The notes under the pieces are model-generated. The model did no database searches. It saw only the letters and a program-made list of their open reading frames with translations, and was not told the origin of the DNA. A stretch of DNA of 64,000 nucleotides from Jacaranda mimosifolia (Eukaryota; Streptophyta; Magnoliopsida; Lamiales; Bignoniaceae), in NCBI GenBank assembly GCA_018894105.1, contig CM032127.1, forward strand, positions 4,497,001 to 4,561,000, in the 5' to 3' direction. Within the stretch, counting starts at the first letter, position 1. Each line of letters opens with the position of its first letter. A program made the translations under genes and the position numbers. This document shows, in pieces, positions 11,761-25,075 of this stretch.

Positions 11761-13440
11761 CTCAACAAATTTCGGAGGCGGCTTGGGTTATACACGAGAA
11801 TAACAACAAAAAATAAAACATGATTGCTGTAACAGGTACTAGTAGCTTCAATAGGATGGAAATATTGTACAATAACAGTATGCATTCCCCCTGTGTTGTT
11901 GAAGATAAATGAAGGTTGGTCCATCATGCTTGCACCCTTCTGTTTCTTCAAGAGAAAAACCTGTTGCTCTTTTGGTATTCAATATGCCTTCTCTCTTTTT
12001 ATCCTCTCTTATGAACCTTAGATCCAATTGTTTTCACCTTCAACAGTAAGCCTGGTGTTTTCCTGATACAATTATGTCATTTTTGGATCCTTTTCATTAT
12101 TAGCTGAAATATCATTCATCAAAATGAAATTGTGTGCAGAGATGTTATCTGACTCGTGACAATTCAGAAAGTAGATTTTGTTTCGATGGGCTAGTTTGGT
12201 TACATTTTTATCTCATAATTGTAATAATTTATATAATTTTTTATCATTGTGATATAATTTAATTGGCATAATAAATAAACTTATGGAGGTATTTATTATG
12301 AAAATTACATATATAAATACAAACTTTTTGTATTTATATGGATTTAAATGTTTATTATCACTCTAATCAAACAACTGATAAAATAAAATAAAAATATTGT
12401 ATTTTACTTTATTATCCCAACCAAACTAGCCCAACATCTCTCAATTCACCCAAAAAGAAAAACATTATCTTTTAAAATATCAAAAAATTTAAATTATTTA
12501 AAAATTTCTTACATAGAAACAACTGAAATTTGTCCGTTTCTTGTGGCTAAATAGCTATCTGAGTTGAGCTTGTGAAAACAAACTTTAAGAGCCTTCAACA
12601 CATACATTATAAAGAACAAGAATTCAAACATTTAATAGAAAGAATAATTCATTTTTCACGGAATTGCAGATTAAAAGTTCCTTTTCAATCAAACTAGGGC
12701 AACAGCTAACAACGTTCTATGTGAGCCAATGGCAAAAGTCATTGACATTGAGATAGAATTTCCAACAGCAACAAAAGAACAAAAAGAGGGCATACCCAAT
12801 CAAGCCATACAATGTGCTTCAAATTCTTTCATTACAATAAAACTGGCAAAAGGGAGGGTAAAAGAATAAACGACAAAGGGTAGCTGCTAACATCTATCAA
12901 ATTTATTTATTTCTTTTCTTCTTTTGGGAGAGAACTTGATGCTAATGGCAATAAGAGACAGCCAAGAACCCAGGATAAGATATAACCTCAGTGCTCGGCA
13001 ATTGGCATTATAAGGTGAAATTTTGAATAAGCTCACCTCATTTTCTCTTCTTACAATCACATTTAGCTGCATTGTCTACATGAATAGCATGAATATGAAA
13101 GGACGACAGAGGGGTCATACATATGATGGTTTCTTCTGTCTTTAAACAGGACATCCTGATAATTGCAACTTCTATAATTTGTGTTGAGATGTCCATGATT
13201 TTGTGAACCCAGTCATATATATGTATGCCTGTGCATAAACTTCAAAGTGAACATATTTGTACCTGGTAGATCATCATTTGCAATGTCCACTGATAAAGCA
13301 AATCTGACAACAAATTATGCAAACATTAATACAAGAAAGCTAAATGACTAAGTGATAAGGAGCAACAAACAAAAGAGAAATGTCATTCACTACATGTGAT
13401 TTGAAAATGTAAGGGCAACTAGTGCAAGGTCTTTACCTTC
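11761..13440. other. Convergent intergenic region between thioesterase and CXC genes
   Basis: This holds the two facing 3' UTRs and a MITE at 12188-12432. No additional gene is supportable. Confidence 0.55.
12188..12432. mobile_element. MITE, copy 1 (TIR GGGCTAGTTTGGTT)
   Basis: The 245-bp element starts GGGCTAGTTTGGTTACA and ends with the reverse complement of GGGCTAGTTTGGTTGGGAT, giving a perfect 14-bp terminal inverted repeat. The interior is AT-rich and non-coding. A diverged homologue lies at 37751-38017, with the same internal order of motifs. I found no clear target duplication, so the superfamily is left open. Confidence 0.85.
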
Positions 13441-16400
13441 TCAACTTTGGTCATTATTGCGAGGATAATCTTGAGGATCATTTATCTGCTCAGTTATGGC
13501 ACTGCTTTTGGAATCAATGCATGGGGTAAGAGGTGGAAATGAGGGCACAGCTTTCAAGATAAACTTGCGCCCGGTTCTCAGGCCATGTGATGAGCTTGAA
13601 CCAATGTGAGAGTGCCGGCTATGGGGAGGAGAAACACGTTTCTTATTTGGGGAGCTTACTTTCACTGCATTGAGTGGGGTAGGACTGTCCTTCAATATAT
13701 CTGGTGTATCATCTTGCATAGCTTTAGATAACTCACTATCAGGCTCAACCACTTTGAGTGTTTTAGTCCCACTAAACTGAGCCATGGGGGTGTTTGGTGA
13801 ACCACGCCAACAAAGGGAACTCAGTGAAGAATAGTGTTCAGTTCCATAGAAAGATTGATCCATTGAATTATTTGCCCATTCCTGTGGATTTGGTATACCA
13901 GAAAGATGCCCAGTCCTCCCAGGTTGGTGACAAACAGTTGAGAATTCATCCACTGTTTGAGCATTATCATGATATAGTTCCTGATCAGAAACTGCCGGGG
14001 CAGTTTCTGAGATGAGGACATTATTATCTGAATTTCTGGGAGACGCTGGGGACACCATGTATGGTGCTGCAAAGGTACGATCAGATTCAGGCGACTGGAA
14101 GTACTCTCCAGAAGGGAGCAATGCATTCAATACATCCTTTTTGTGGCTATATAATTGAATAAGAAAAAGAAGGGAGTAAGTGTTAAAACACCCACTAAAG
14201 CCATTTAAGATAGCAAAACAATAGATTAGCTATCATCATATGTTGAGCCTATGGGTATTCAAGTATTACTATTACGAATCAATCTTACTTCAGTAACTGG
14301 ACAGCTGGTGTTAGAGGAGTCAGATTATGAGAATTGCAAAGCTCAGTATGATATAAACCATCATTTCCAGATGCCACCATCTTTTCAATAAACGAACCAT
14401 CTGTTCTTTCATTGGTACCTTCTTCACTCAAAACATCCTTAATTGTGCCATATTCTGGGAGAAACATGGAGGATCTAAATCAAATCCAAGTGAATACTAT
14501 GCAAACTACAAATCTGCAAAGCTCTGAAAACTTTGTAGTCTGAACACAGGAAATCATTCATCTTCATACCAATTATACAAGTGTCTTAAGCAAAGTGAGC
14601 AAGCTACGCAGCAGATGCACTATGTAAATGTTCAATGTATATATATTACTTTCCAGTCCACTGAGTGAGTAAGGCAAACCCTTACTTAAACCAAATATAA
14701 TTCATTCAATCACCGTAAGCGCAACTCCAAAACAGTTGTATTATTCAGAAGATCTGGTAGTATCCTTAAGCTAAATTAGCCAACTATGATATAAAATTAA
14801 GAAGCTGCAAGTAAATAGTCAAATTTATATAACAGATCCCGAACAAATTTATATAAGTACCTAATATGAGCTATTTCAAAAAAAGTAAAGAGATCCCGAA
14901 CTTATTTTCGAGATCTCAATAAGCTCCTTTAATTTTAAGCATTTTTAGTTACAAAATTGCCATTACAAACACCTTATAAGCTTCAAAATCTTATTTTATC
15001 CAAACACTTTAATAACTTATTTTAAAAATAACATCTAAGCTCCAAAAAAATCTTATAACATCTTATAAGACGCAAGAGCTTATAAGATCTTTTAAATAAG
15101 CTTAACTAAACACCCTCTTAATTACAATCCTCACACAGCCTAAAACAGAAATGAACAAACAGAATACCAGTGTATTATTAACAGGTGCTCCAAAGAGATT
15201 GCAGCTCATAAATATGTGATCCACAATTATCCATGATTTTAAAATTTCCTCTCTTTCAGATAAAAGACAAGGAATGAAGGTCCAAAAGAACAGGACATAA
15301 GAGAAGCGAGATGAAACAAAGACAAACAGTAACACAACCATCAGCCTAATAGAACAAGTCAACTACAAAAGGAAAAAGGTCAATTGGGGGCAAGTCCAAG
15401 CTTGTGCATTTTGTTCGTCGTGAACGTGGCGCACCAGGGATAGGAAATTAAAGGAAACACATATGTAAATGGGGTGGCCAGCAGCTGGAATTTTGATGCA
15501 GCCAAATATATGAGGTTCTTTTAGACAAGTGCGGTAGAGGCGGAATGATAGCAGCAGTACAAGTGCAGAAGGTGAAATAGATATCTAGAAGAATTTAAAA
15601 AAAATGGAGAGCAACTAGGATGAGGAATGCGGTGATGACTAATGAATATGCAGGTGGTTTGACCAAACAAGGAAATATTGGAGGTTTCTGATAGCAATAT
15701 ATTATCAAGACTATGCCCTGTTTGGTGAGTCAGTGTAATTTATCTCAGATCAAACAGACAAAATCACGACTTGCGGGAACATTTAACTATCCAATTTTGA
15801 CACGTGAACAGAAGGTAACTTTAGGAGTACCAGAGGCAGAATTATAATCATATGAAGGCATTATTAGTGAACTTATGCCATCATGCATGATGAGTATTAA
15901 GTGTGTCAAAAGAACAGAGATGTTTCAGTACTAATAACTTAAAAGATTTATTTGGGGCAGAAAATATTTTATTTTAGAAAACTTTATGGTGATGCCCTCC
16001 CTGGGATCTTGGGCCAGCCCATGTCACCCCAAAGATCCATGTTCGGCCTAGCACCTGCCAGCCCCAAGGCCCAAGTCTGATCCAGCATGTCAGCCAGCTG
16101 AAGGCCAGGCCCAGAGCCCAGCTGACCTGAATGTACGACTGATTTGCCCTTGAGCACAAGACAGCCGACCTTGAAGATGCTCGGGTCGGCAAAACTCAAA
16201 TGCACACCGGAACAAGGTGACCTGCCCAAACACGAAAAGCCAGAGTAGGGGCATAACCACCTCTGCAATAATAGGGGACACTATCGAGCGTGGATAAGAT
16301 GCTAAGGAGATGTGGATCTTGAGCAGTTAATGAGATAATGGAGTTAGGCACTAGAAACAGGGAGGAAATCTCCTGAAAAAACGGAGAGGACTTCACATGT

Positions 16401-18989
16401 ATAAATAAATGTTTGTAAATCAAAAGGGAGGTTGTTGACACTCTAAACACTTCACTAACAAAAGCATTCTTCGTCTCGCTGAATAATTGGTGTGTTTGTC
16501 TTCAGTCTGATAGTTATAGTTTATTGGAGCTTATTTCATTTGGCATAACTTTGGTACTTTAAAAATTTGATGCTAGAGAAGACATAAATTAAACTGCATC
16601 CGAACTTCCAACCGTAATTTTGCTGGGGTCAAATGTACAGTAATTCCAAAGCAATCACTGTACTTAGCAGTTCATTAAGTTTTCCATTGTAACAGATGTT
16701 TTTTCCCCTCATGATATTCATGTGTGCTTGTGAATAATTCAGAAGAATGAAACAAGAAATTTTAGAAAATAAGAGACTTTTATGACATTTAACAAACATA
16801 AAAAATAGAGAGGCCCTGCCCAGATGGCTTTGGATATTGAATAAACATGTATTCCACTAATCACATTAACTTATCAATTATGCAACTTAATTTGTTTGAT
16901 GTACCAAGAGTTTCTGGCATGCTGACACCGAAATGTCCATTCACACACATATGAAGTTCTTCAATTTTCTGAATGGCTCTATCACATATAATGCTACAGG
17001 CATGCCTGGGATATCAACAGTTAACCCACACCGAAGTAAATGAAGGCACCATTCATATTTCAGAATAAGATTTAAACATGGCTATTCATCACTTTATAGG
17101 GTAGAGAACACTTATTAACAGTCATGTACTAGTTTACCAAATCATACCTCCCTTTTTGCCATAGACATTTTTACATCCTTCACATCGGCATCCATCTGAA
17201 CAACCAACATTTGCCTTTCCCAGAAGGAGCAAACTCATTCAATAAAACTATTTTGAAGAAACTGTACCATAGCAAGGGTTAAAAATAAAACCCTAATAAT
17301 AAACACACAACATGCAACCACATACCTGATAGCACTCACAGTACTTTTTGAGACACATGGACTTTTTGCAATTACACCCTCTTTTGTGCCTCGCTGAGGA
17401 TGGTGTGAAATTGGTTCCATCTTCCTACAAAAAGTTAAGCATTTCAAATACTATTCCACATATGTGTTTCATGGTTACAAATCCTTATTTGCTTAATACC
17501 CCATAACTGCTGGTAGGTGGTTCAACGGTGCGTTGTACAATTTTAGGAGCAAATGCAAGCGGATTCCGAGATTCAATTTGTTGTCGTGTCTCAAGAACTG
17601 TATCCTCGTATTCTGGTCTGTTATAGCACCCTTGGCAAGCACAAGGTTCCGCACAGTATATCCCAGCAGCAAAGCAATCACAGTAACTGTAGAAAACCAA
17701 ATTGGAAATAGATATAATGGAGACAAAACATAATGATAACATGTTGGATCTACTTACAGCTTCAAGCATTGACTCTTCTTACAGTTGCACCGTTTGCAAC
17801 CATCACCGTCACCGGAGTCAGAAGATTTCTTCCTGGAAACTTGAAAGCGTGTTGATTCTTAATATATTATGAAGCATGTCAAACATCAAACATAAAACTG
17901 TAGAATGTGCAAGATAATTCACACACTTGCCTTTTCTTTTTGGGGCTTGACTTGAACTCCTCTATACCACAATCAGTTCCACTATTATTATACATCCTCT
18001 TGTTACCTGGAGTTGATTGGTCTTCCACTGGATTTAAGATGACCGAGTTGTTTGAAGGTTTGACCATGAAAGTAGACAAAGAACTAGCAGAATTAACTGC
18101 CATTGAGGCATGGCTTTCACACCTATTGTCATCAGCGCTTGCTGAAGCATTCTCAGCCACAGAGAATACTGAAGAGCTATTTGAGGCATCAGGTAGATGA
18201 GAGTTAATGATAGGTATCAACTTATTTCCCCGTATGCTAAAGTTACCCCTATGAGCTGATTTCACATGTACCACTGCACCAGATCCAACTTGCACAGCAT
18301 TGACAATACTATTTAGGTGCAAGCCAATACCTGAAGGCTTGGGAATCTTGCTGGAAGAATTCATACTTCTAGGATACATGTACTGGATTGTTTCTGCCTG
18401 TTTTCGATTGATATGAAGGGGTGTTTCCTTGCATAGTGATTTTGGTCCCCCACTGTCTGAAGGATTTTGAGCAGGCAAATTAGATATTGCCTTGTGAAGA
18501 GCATCTTCAAACTGAAGACAACGTCTACGAACCCCACGGTGTTGAAAACCCTGATCGATTTTGCAAATATCTAAGAGAGAAAAATTTCTGACAAGGATTT
18601 TATACGAAATTACAATAAACAAGTTCATATTCATTTCTGAGATTGTGTTTTCTTCTTTAATTGGAGTTGGAAGACAAGAGAATTCAATCCTTGAAGTTTC
18701 AAATGAAATCAAAGCTCAAAAACAACTATTGCAACATGACTATTAGTATTTTAGGTTCCAAACCTTGCCTACATCAAGTAAACCACATTTAACAAAAATT
18801 CATTCCAAAAAACAATTTTTGAACTTCTGTAGTGAAAGATAGTTAATGGGAAAAAAGTTTCCTAAAATTGTGTCATAAATTACTTATTGCATCAATATAA
18901 CATAATTTTTAGCAGAATGGTCCTAGTATCCAATACATGCTATTCCTGTAAAATGTTCTGAGTAGAACATATGAAACATATGAATATTC

Positions 18990-19020
<31 letters not shown>

Positions 19021-21168
19021 GGAAGGATGATATGGATTTGAAAGGCTAATGCTGGCAATGAAGGAAGGACTCAAAGCAAAAAGTTCAAAATGGGGCTGCT
19101 TAATATGGCAGTTGAAAGGACTCCATATGCTTCACGGAAATGTCTTCTAACTTGCATTCAATAAGATAAATAAGTGGTCAGCGTGGAGGAGACGTGATTC
19201 TGGTGGCCCTAGATAGTAAAGAAGATGCCTATATAGATAGATTCTCCAAAATGATATAACTAATCCAACCAAGAATGCCAAACTTCAGTTCAGATATTTA
19301 ACAGAAACTCCAAAAAAGTCATAACTTCAGATAATAGATAAAATCACTTTAATGATTTTTTATATAGCACAACAATTCAAACCTTGAGTTCATTTTGCAC
19401 TTTCTTCAGAACTGGTTCGGTCGACACTGTTCCAGTATCCTCAACAGAATTTTCATTCTCCTCAATTTGCGTTGATCCTGAAAGTAAATGAGAGGATTGA
19501 TCCAGCAGACCAGCCTGCCTCACTTCTACTTTCTGCAATTGTGAATTATTAGGCAACAAACAAACTACTTTTCAAAATCAGATGGCATGGTGAAAGTTGC
19601 CTCAGGTTATCACTGACCTCAGTCATGGAATCCAGGTTCTGATTTTCCGAAGCATAGTCTACAGGCAACTCAGGCTCAACCTTTGGGCACTGATCAATTG
19701 AAATGACACCCCCCTGCTTTAAATCAGTTCCTACAGCACTGAACTCAACTGATGCATCTTCTATATGTACCTTTTCAACTCTATTTATCACAGTAGGTGC
19801 AACAGCTATTTCTTCAGAATCTTCACTCATTCTTTTATTATATTCATACTCACATTTTGCTATGGATTCCTTTGAACCCGTTACAGCATCTGGTGGTTGA
19901 TCAATGATTCCAGATTCTTTTACAGATGAATCAGATAGAACATTCACAGCAACAGAATCCATTTCCACAACATCAGTCAAGAACTGATCAGGACATCCTG
20001 TGGGACTTTCAATTTGATCATCAATGGAGCTGTTGCTATATAAGTCTTTCTCATTGCAAGTAACTAGCCTCGTGCTCAGCTGAACATCTAAATTTTCAGA
20101 TGCATTGACATCAGTAACACTATTCTTGCAACCTTCAGATTCTCCAGATAAGTTGGCAGCTGACAATCCTCGGAGCTGCGACCTGCTTAACATTTACATC
20201 ATCAAAGATTACTTCCCAAATGCTATCATGAACCATGTTCTTCAAGATGAAGAATATGAAAGAATGGAACTTGTTTTTAGTTTAGCAGTTAGCACAAAAC
20301 TTTAACACATGTAAAACCTTTTAAGAAAAGTTGGCTGGCTGTGCGGATTGAGTCGTGGTGATGTGAATACAAGGGGTGGAGAATAGAGGCCTGGGAATCC
20401 TTGCGGAGCTGGTGGTGCATTGACGGGCTGTATGGGAGAAAGGTTGCTAATATAACTAAAAACAGGCGAGTCCTGAGATCCAACAAAAAACAGGTCAGGG
20501 GCAAATAGCAAAAATATCATATCTCTTAATCTAACAAGTTAAAACACCTTATTTCCCATCACTTTCTATGTTTCTTACATAAATCAACTATTCTTCAACA
20601 TGACAGTGCCAATGCAAAATCATATTATCCACAAAACACCAAAGCCAAAATTCACAATCCTGCAACAAAAAACTATATGTACATCGCATTATCTTATTCC
20701 TAAAAATCCACAACATTATGCTGCCCAACTGAAAAACCATATAAACACAAAACCCAGGACATTTTAAGTTAATTTCCATCAAGTAAACCAGTCGACAAAA
20801 TTAACTATTCACCAAAAAACCCGTGTGACAGAAAATCACACATTAAATGCAAAATCCAGCATATCCAAGTCAAATTCTCAGCAAAGAGTACCGTGGGCAG
20901 GGGAGGAAAACCCTAATTCATCCCACTAGAAAATTTGTACCTCATTTTACCAAGAGAAAAGCACAAACTTTTATCTTCTAAATTGGCCTCAAAATTGAAT
21001 TAAGAAAAATTGATCCAAGACTAGCCGACCCATTAATGAGTTGACACGGAATTCCAAGAAAATCAAGCCAACACCACCCCGCCCCGCCCAAAATAAAGAG
21101 CAGAAGGAACTAGTAAAATTTAAGACAAATGCACATTAAATATTGTATACATCTTTCATATACAAGAT

Positions 21169-21204
<36 letters not shown>

Positions 21205-21305
21205 TTATTTAAAAAATCCAAAGCATGTAGTGCATGTACTTGAGCAGGAACAGTTTCAGCAGTGGTGGTGGTGGTGGTTGGTTTGCAAGATTTAGGTGAG
21301 TCCAT
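13441..21305 (-). CDS. TSO1/TCX-type CXC-domain (CPP family) protein
   Basis: Eleven exons on the minus strand: 21305-21240, 20472-20318, 20182-19618, 19532-19383, 18550-17931, 17832-17758, 17686-17500, 17424-17326, 17214-17148, 14454-14289 and 14146-13441. They encode 951 residues in continuous phase. Two cysteine-rich CXC motifs lie at about residues 531-567 ([19 protein letters not shown]) and 623-654 ([17 protein letters not shown]). They are joined by the conserved [10 protein letters not shown] linker. An N-terminal [14 protein letters not shown] motif, [11 protein letters not shown] and a C-terminal [19 protein letters not shown] block also match plant TSO1/TCX proteins. The family binds CHR-like DNA elements and acts in DREAM-type cell-cycle repression and floral meristem control. 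Intron 5 uses a GC donor. Intron 9 is 2.7 kb and carries repeats. Confidence 0.94.
14925..15120. mobile_element. Truncated MITE-like repeat in CXC-gene intron 9
   Basis: This stretch ends with AAACACCCTCTTA and has repeated CTTATAAG motifs. It aligns well by eye with 23629-23830 and, inverted, with 23845-24060 inside the hAT element. Only one terminal end is recognisable here, so the copy looks truncated. Confidence 0.6.
15985..16640. mobile_element. Degenerate LTR-like fragment in CXC-gene intron 9
   Basis: A GC-rich block in an otherwise AT-rich intron, with a TATAAATA motif near 16399. The following T/C-rich stretch resembles the transcribed part of a plant LTR. Several stop-free overlapping frames at 15974-16450 reflect the base composition, not a gene. 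Ends and target duplication were not identified, so solo-LTR status is a guess. Confidence 0.35.
18990..19017. repeat. (AT)n microsatellite in CXC-gene intron 4
   Basis: About 14 TA/AT dinucleotide units lie within an intron of the CXC gene. Confidence 0.9.
21172..21205. repeat. (AC)n/(AT)n compound microsatellite in CXC-gene intron 1
   Basis: Around ten AC units are followed by AT units, just downstream of exon 1 of the minus-strand CXC gene. Confidence 0.9.
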
Positions 21306-21587
21306 TTCCTAAAACCCTAATTCCAAGCCTGATATGCAGTCTCCGCATTTCCCACTTTCTCTTTCTCTTTCTACCAAATTTCCTCCTTTTGTAAGGCAGT
21401 GTTTATTTTCTCTCTCTTTGAGTCTCTGGACTCTGATATCTTGGAGTCAATCATCATGGGAATAAGATGATACCATCGGATTTCTTTTCTATTTTATTTG
21501 TCAAGAAAAATAATAGGATTTTTAAGTTTTGTTGTGTGTGGAAAATTGAGAAAATAAAAAAGAAAATAAAAGAGGGAATAGAGAGGT

Positions 21588-21616
21588 TTTGAACTGAGCT
21601 TCGCTTCGGCGGGAAA
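21588..21616 (-). promoter_or_regulatory. Candidate E2F site with nearby CHR-like motif upstream of the CXC gene
   Basis: On the minus strand TTTCCCGCC (21616-21608) matches the E2F consensus TTTSSCGC exactly, about 300 bp upstream of the CXC start codon. A TTTGAA motif, the CHR-type site bound by LIN54/TCX CXC domains, lies at 21588-21593, 14 bp away. E2F and CXC proteins are known partners in DREAM complexes, so cell-cycle control with possible autoregulation is a reasonable inference. Both motifs are short and could be chance. Confidence 0.5.
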
Positions 21617-23442
21617 TGTTGTATAATTGTATTTTTGCTGAGATTAGGGCTCAAATGCCGCTTGGGTTAGGCCCATTAACAATAAAAAAGGTCTTTTGTA
21701 TGATAATGAGAACAATTCTGTTGGCCCAAGAAATGTCGGTTGGATTAGGCCCATTAATTCTAGACCTACTCTTAGTCTCTCACTGTTAGAATGTAAATAT
21801 ATGATTTATTAACAATGCAAAAATATTTTTTTTTAAAGAACATCAGAAATAGTCAATAGAATTCAATTATCAAATCAATTAAATAGAAATACAAATTCAA
21901 CAACAAGATGCACACATAAGCTGCATAAAGGAACCCATTCAGGTTCAAATACGATACCACCAACATGATACGAGAAACTAATGCCTAGGGCTGTCAACGG
22001 GTCGGATTTGGATCTAATCAGGATAATTCGAATCTGATAACATGTATATATAATCGAATCCGAATCCGAGTCCTATAGGATCTATGCATGCCAATTCCAT
22101 ATTCAGATCCGATAAAAATCCGAAACCCGATAAGAAAGAACCATTTTATGAGACATGTTATATGAGATTTCAAAATTACCTTTTAATCCAAATATAATAT
22201 TTACAAAGTTAAGAGAGTTCAAATTTAGATTTTTTTTCATAACTTTTTATCATATCATTGCAAAAGCTAAAAGGCATAATCCATGGGGGTTGTATCAAAT
22301 TGATCATTCGGTAATGTATATTTTACAGTGCATAAACCATTATAAATTATGTATTTAGGCTATAATATGAAACATACGTATATATATAATTACTTTATTA
22401 AATTAATTGCTTCAAATAAATAAAAAAATTAGGACATTATCAATTATAATATCACATGTATTGCATTCCAGTCAAAAGTCTTCATTAATATAATTTATAC
22501 TATATAATTATCAATTTAATAATATATTTAATAGAATTCAGATTTGGATCTTTATTGGATCGGATTGTATAATTTCATATCCGATCCACTTATTTTGGAT
22601 TATGGATATTTATAATCGTATCTGATCCATCGGACATTTTAATCGGATAAAAATCATAAACTTCGGATCGAATTCGAATTAAAATTCGATCCATTAACAG
22701 TTCTAGTTAGGGCTGTAAATGGATATTCGAAAATTCGTTTACTGTTCACATCCGAATCCGTTTATAGTGTTATTATCCGTATCTGTTTAAAGCGGATATT
22801 ATCCGTATCCGATTAGTAGACATCCGACTGTAAACGGATACGAATATGATAAATGCTTATTCGATCCGCTTAATATCCGCTCCAAATACATATCCATTGG
22901 ATATATCCGTTTATATATTCGATTATCCGTAATTTAATTAAATCTATTATCGGTATCCGATAAATAATATTTAAAAAATTATTATATATAATATATTATA
23001 TTTTTATGTATTTTAATATATATAAGTAATATTTCAAAAAATTATCATATATAATATATTATTATACATAATAAATTATTTTTATTTCTTCAATATAAAA
23101 TTTCACAATCTATATATAAATGAATATATGTATAAATTAGTAATTCATGAATTAATAATAAAAAAAAATAGACAATAATGATGATAATTTAATAATATTA
23201 AATTAAAAAATTTGAAAATTAATATATAAATGATAAAATTAATCAATATAAAATTATTGTTGCTTTATTTTATAATTAATTTATATTGGTGTCATTTTAT
23301 TAATGTTAATTAATCATAAAGTGAATCAATGATTATAAAATATAAAAAAAAACTAAATTAAGAATAATTCACTTTTTAATTCTACAATAAAATACTAAAA
23401 TACTAAAATTATTAACTAGCTAAGGGGATATTAAGATTTAAG

Positions 23443-24212
23443 AGGGTGTTTGGATGAACTTATAAGCTTCTTAAAATATCTTATAAGATATTTGAAAGCA
23501 TATAAGATATCAAAAAGTGTTCAGTAAATATTTTAAAAAATGAAGTTATAAACTCTTAAAATAAGATTTTAAGAGTTTATAAGATTTTTTAATAAAAGTT
23601 AGGAATTCATAACTTATTTTTAGGATATTAACAAACTCCCTTAATTTTAAGCATATTAATTATAAAATTGTCATTATTAACACCTTATAGGCTCCAAAAT
23701 TTTATTTTATTTAAACACTTTAAGAACCAATTTTTAAAAAATGATCTAACAACTTATAAGCTGTGAAAATATCTTATAAGATGTAGAAACTTATAAAATC
23801 TTTTAAATAAATTTAGTCAAATACTTAAATAAGTTTAGCCAAATACCTTTTAGAAAGGTATTTGACTAAACTTATTTAAAACGTCTTATAAGTTCATGTT
23901 CCTGTATGTTATAAGATGCTAGATTTTTATAAAAAAAAAAAAAGTTCCCAAAGTATTTAGATAATAAGATCTTGGAGCTTATAAAGTATTAGTAATGACA
24001 ACTTTATAATTAATATAATTAAAATTAAGAGAGCTTGTTAAGATTTTAAAAATAAGTTAAGAACTCCTTATTTTCTTAAAAAGTGCTCATAAACTTCTAA
24101 CATCTTATTTTAGGAATTTTATAAGTTATTTTCTTAAAAAATTTACAAAACACTGACATCTTATAAAATATTTTGAGAAGTTTATAAACTCATATAAACA
24201 ACTTTTAAATAT
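23443..24212. repeat. Long inverted repeat (~385-bp arms) inside hAT element B
   Basis: The left arm begins GAGGGTGTTTGGATGAAC. The arms meet at a short palindrome near 23834-23860 (CAAATACCTTT, TAG, AAAGGTATTTG). The right arm repeats the left in inverted, diverged form, for example AATGACAACTTTATAATTAA mirrors the AATTATAAAATTGTCATTA-type segment at 23650-23668. A single-arm relative occurs at 14925-15120. The structure could form a long hairpin RNA if transcribed. Confidence 0.7.
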
Positions 24213-24889
24213 TTGACAATATCTAACATATACATAAAATATAAGATGAACATATCATTTCATAATTTTATTTTGTAGATTTGTACTACTATTGATTTAA
24301 CAAACTAATAAAATTTATCTAAATATAAAATTTAAACTCTAAATCCTAAAATCTCACAACTTTATAAAATTTAAACCCCAAAATATTAATAATAGAGAAT
24401 ATTTTCATTGATTAACATTGTTATATCTACAAATCTAAAATTAAATATCAATATTCATTAGCCATGGTAAAAATTAATTTTTTAAAATTATATTAAAATA
24501 AAAAATATAAAAATATTAAGTGTCAAGATATAAATTAGAATCATATATAACAAATCAATGAATAATTAAATTTTAAAATTAAAAAAATTAATTACTACAA
24601 TTAAATAAAAATTATCAAAATAAAATATAAAATATATATATATATATATATGTGACCAAATCACTATCCTCTAAACCCTACTTCCCATTTATTTCAATTT
24701 CACTTCCCTCCTCTTCATTCACACGTCGCCCAAGTAACTCTTCTTCCTTTCTTTCATTTTTTTTTTTTTTAATATTCCCATGTATTTTATAGTTGTGCCG
24801 ATGAGATCCCATTGCGGAGGCCACCTAGCCCAGGTACACTCTTCTTCCTTTCTTTCATTTTTTTTATTTTTATTATATATATATATATA

Positions 24890-25075
24890 TTCTTCTGCTG
24901 GAACCAGCGAAAACAAAAATTGCTGGTTCCAACAGACAGTTACAGCTTCTACTGGAACTAGCAATTTTTGCGAGAAGCTAGAACCAACAATTTTTTGCTG
25001 GTTCCTTCGCAAGTTCCAGCTTCTGCTGGAACTAGCAGAAGCAAGGAGCCGACAATTTTTTGCTGGTTTCAGCAT
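24890..25075. repeat. Cluster of alternating GCTGGAAC/GTTCCAGC repeats in element B
   Basis: The motifs TTGCTGGTTCC, GCTGGAACTAGC and their reverse complements recur about ten times in 185 bp, giving several nested short hairpins. A duplicated segment CTTCTTCCTTTCTTTCATTT precedes the cluster at ~24740 and ~24840. The ORFs running through it are low-complexity and not convincing. Confidence 0.7.

Noticed and set aside
15974..16450. Cluster of four overlapping minus-strand ORFs
   Set aside because: They lie in a GC-rich LTR-like fragment inside an intron. Several frames are open at once and none resembles a retroelement protein.
18551..18712. Upstream extension of CXC-gene exon 5 in the same frame, with a TTAG acceptor near 18572
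   Set aside because: That acceptor leaves a two-base phase mismatch with exon 4. The CAG acceptor at 18551 gives phase 0 and a 620-nt exon consistent with the next junction.
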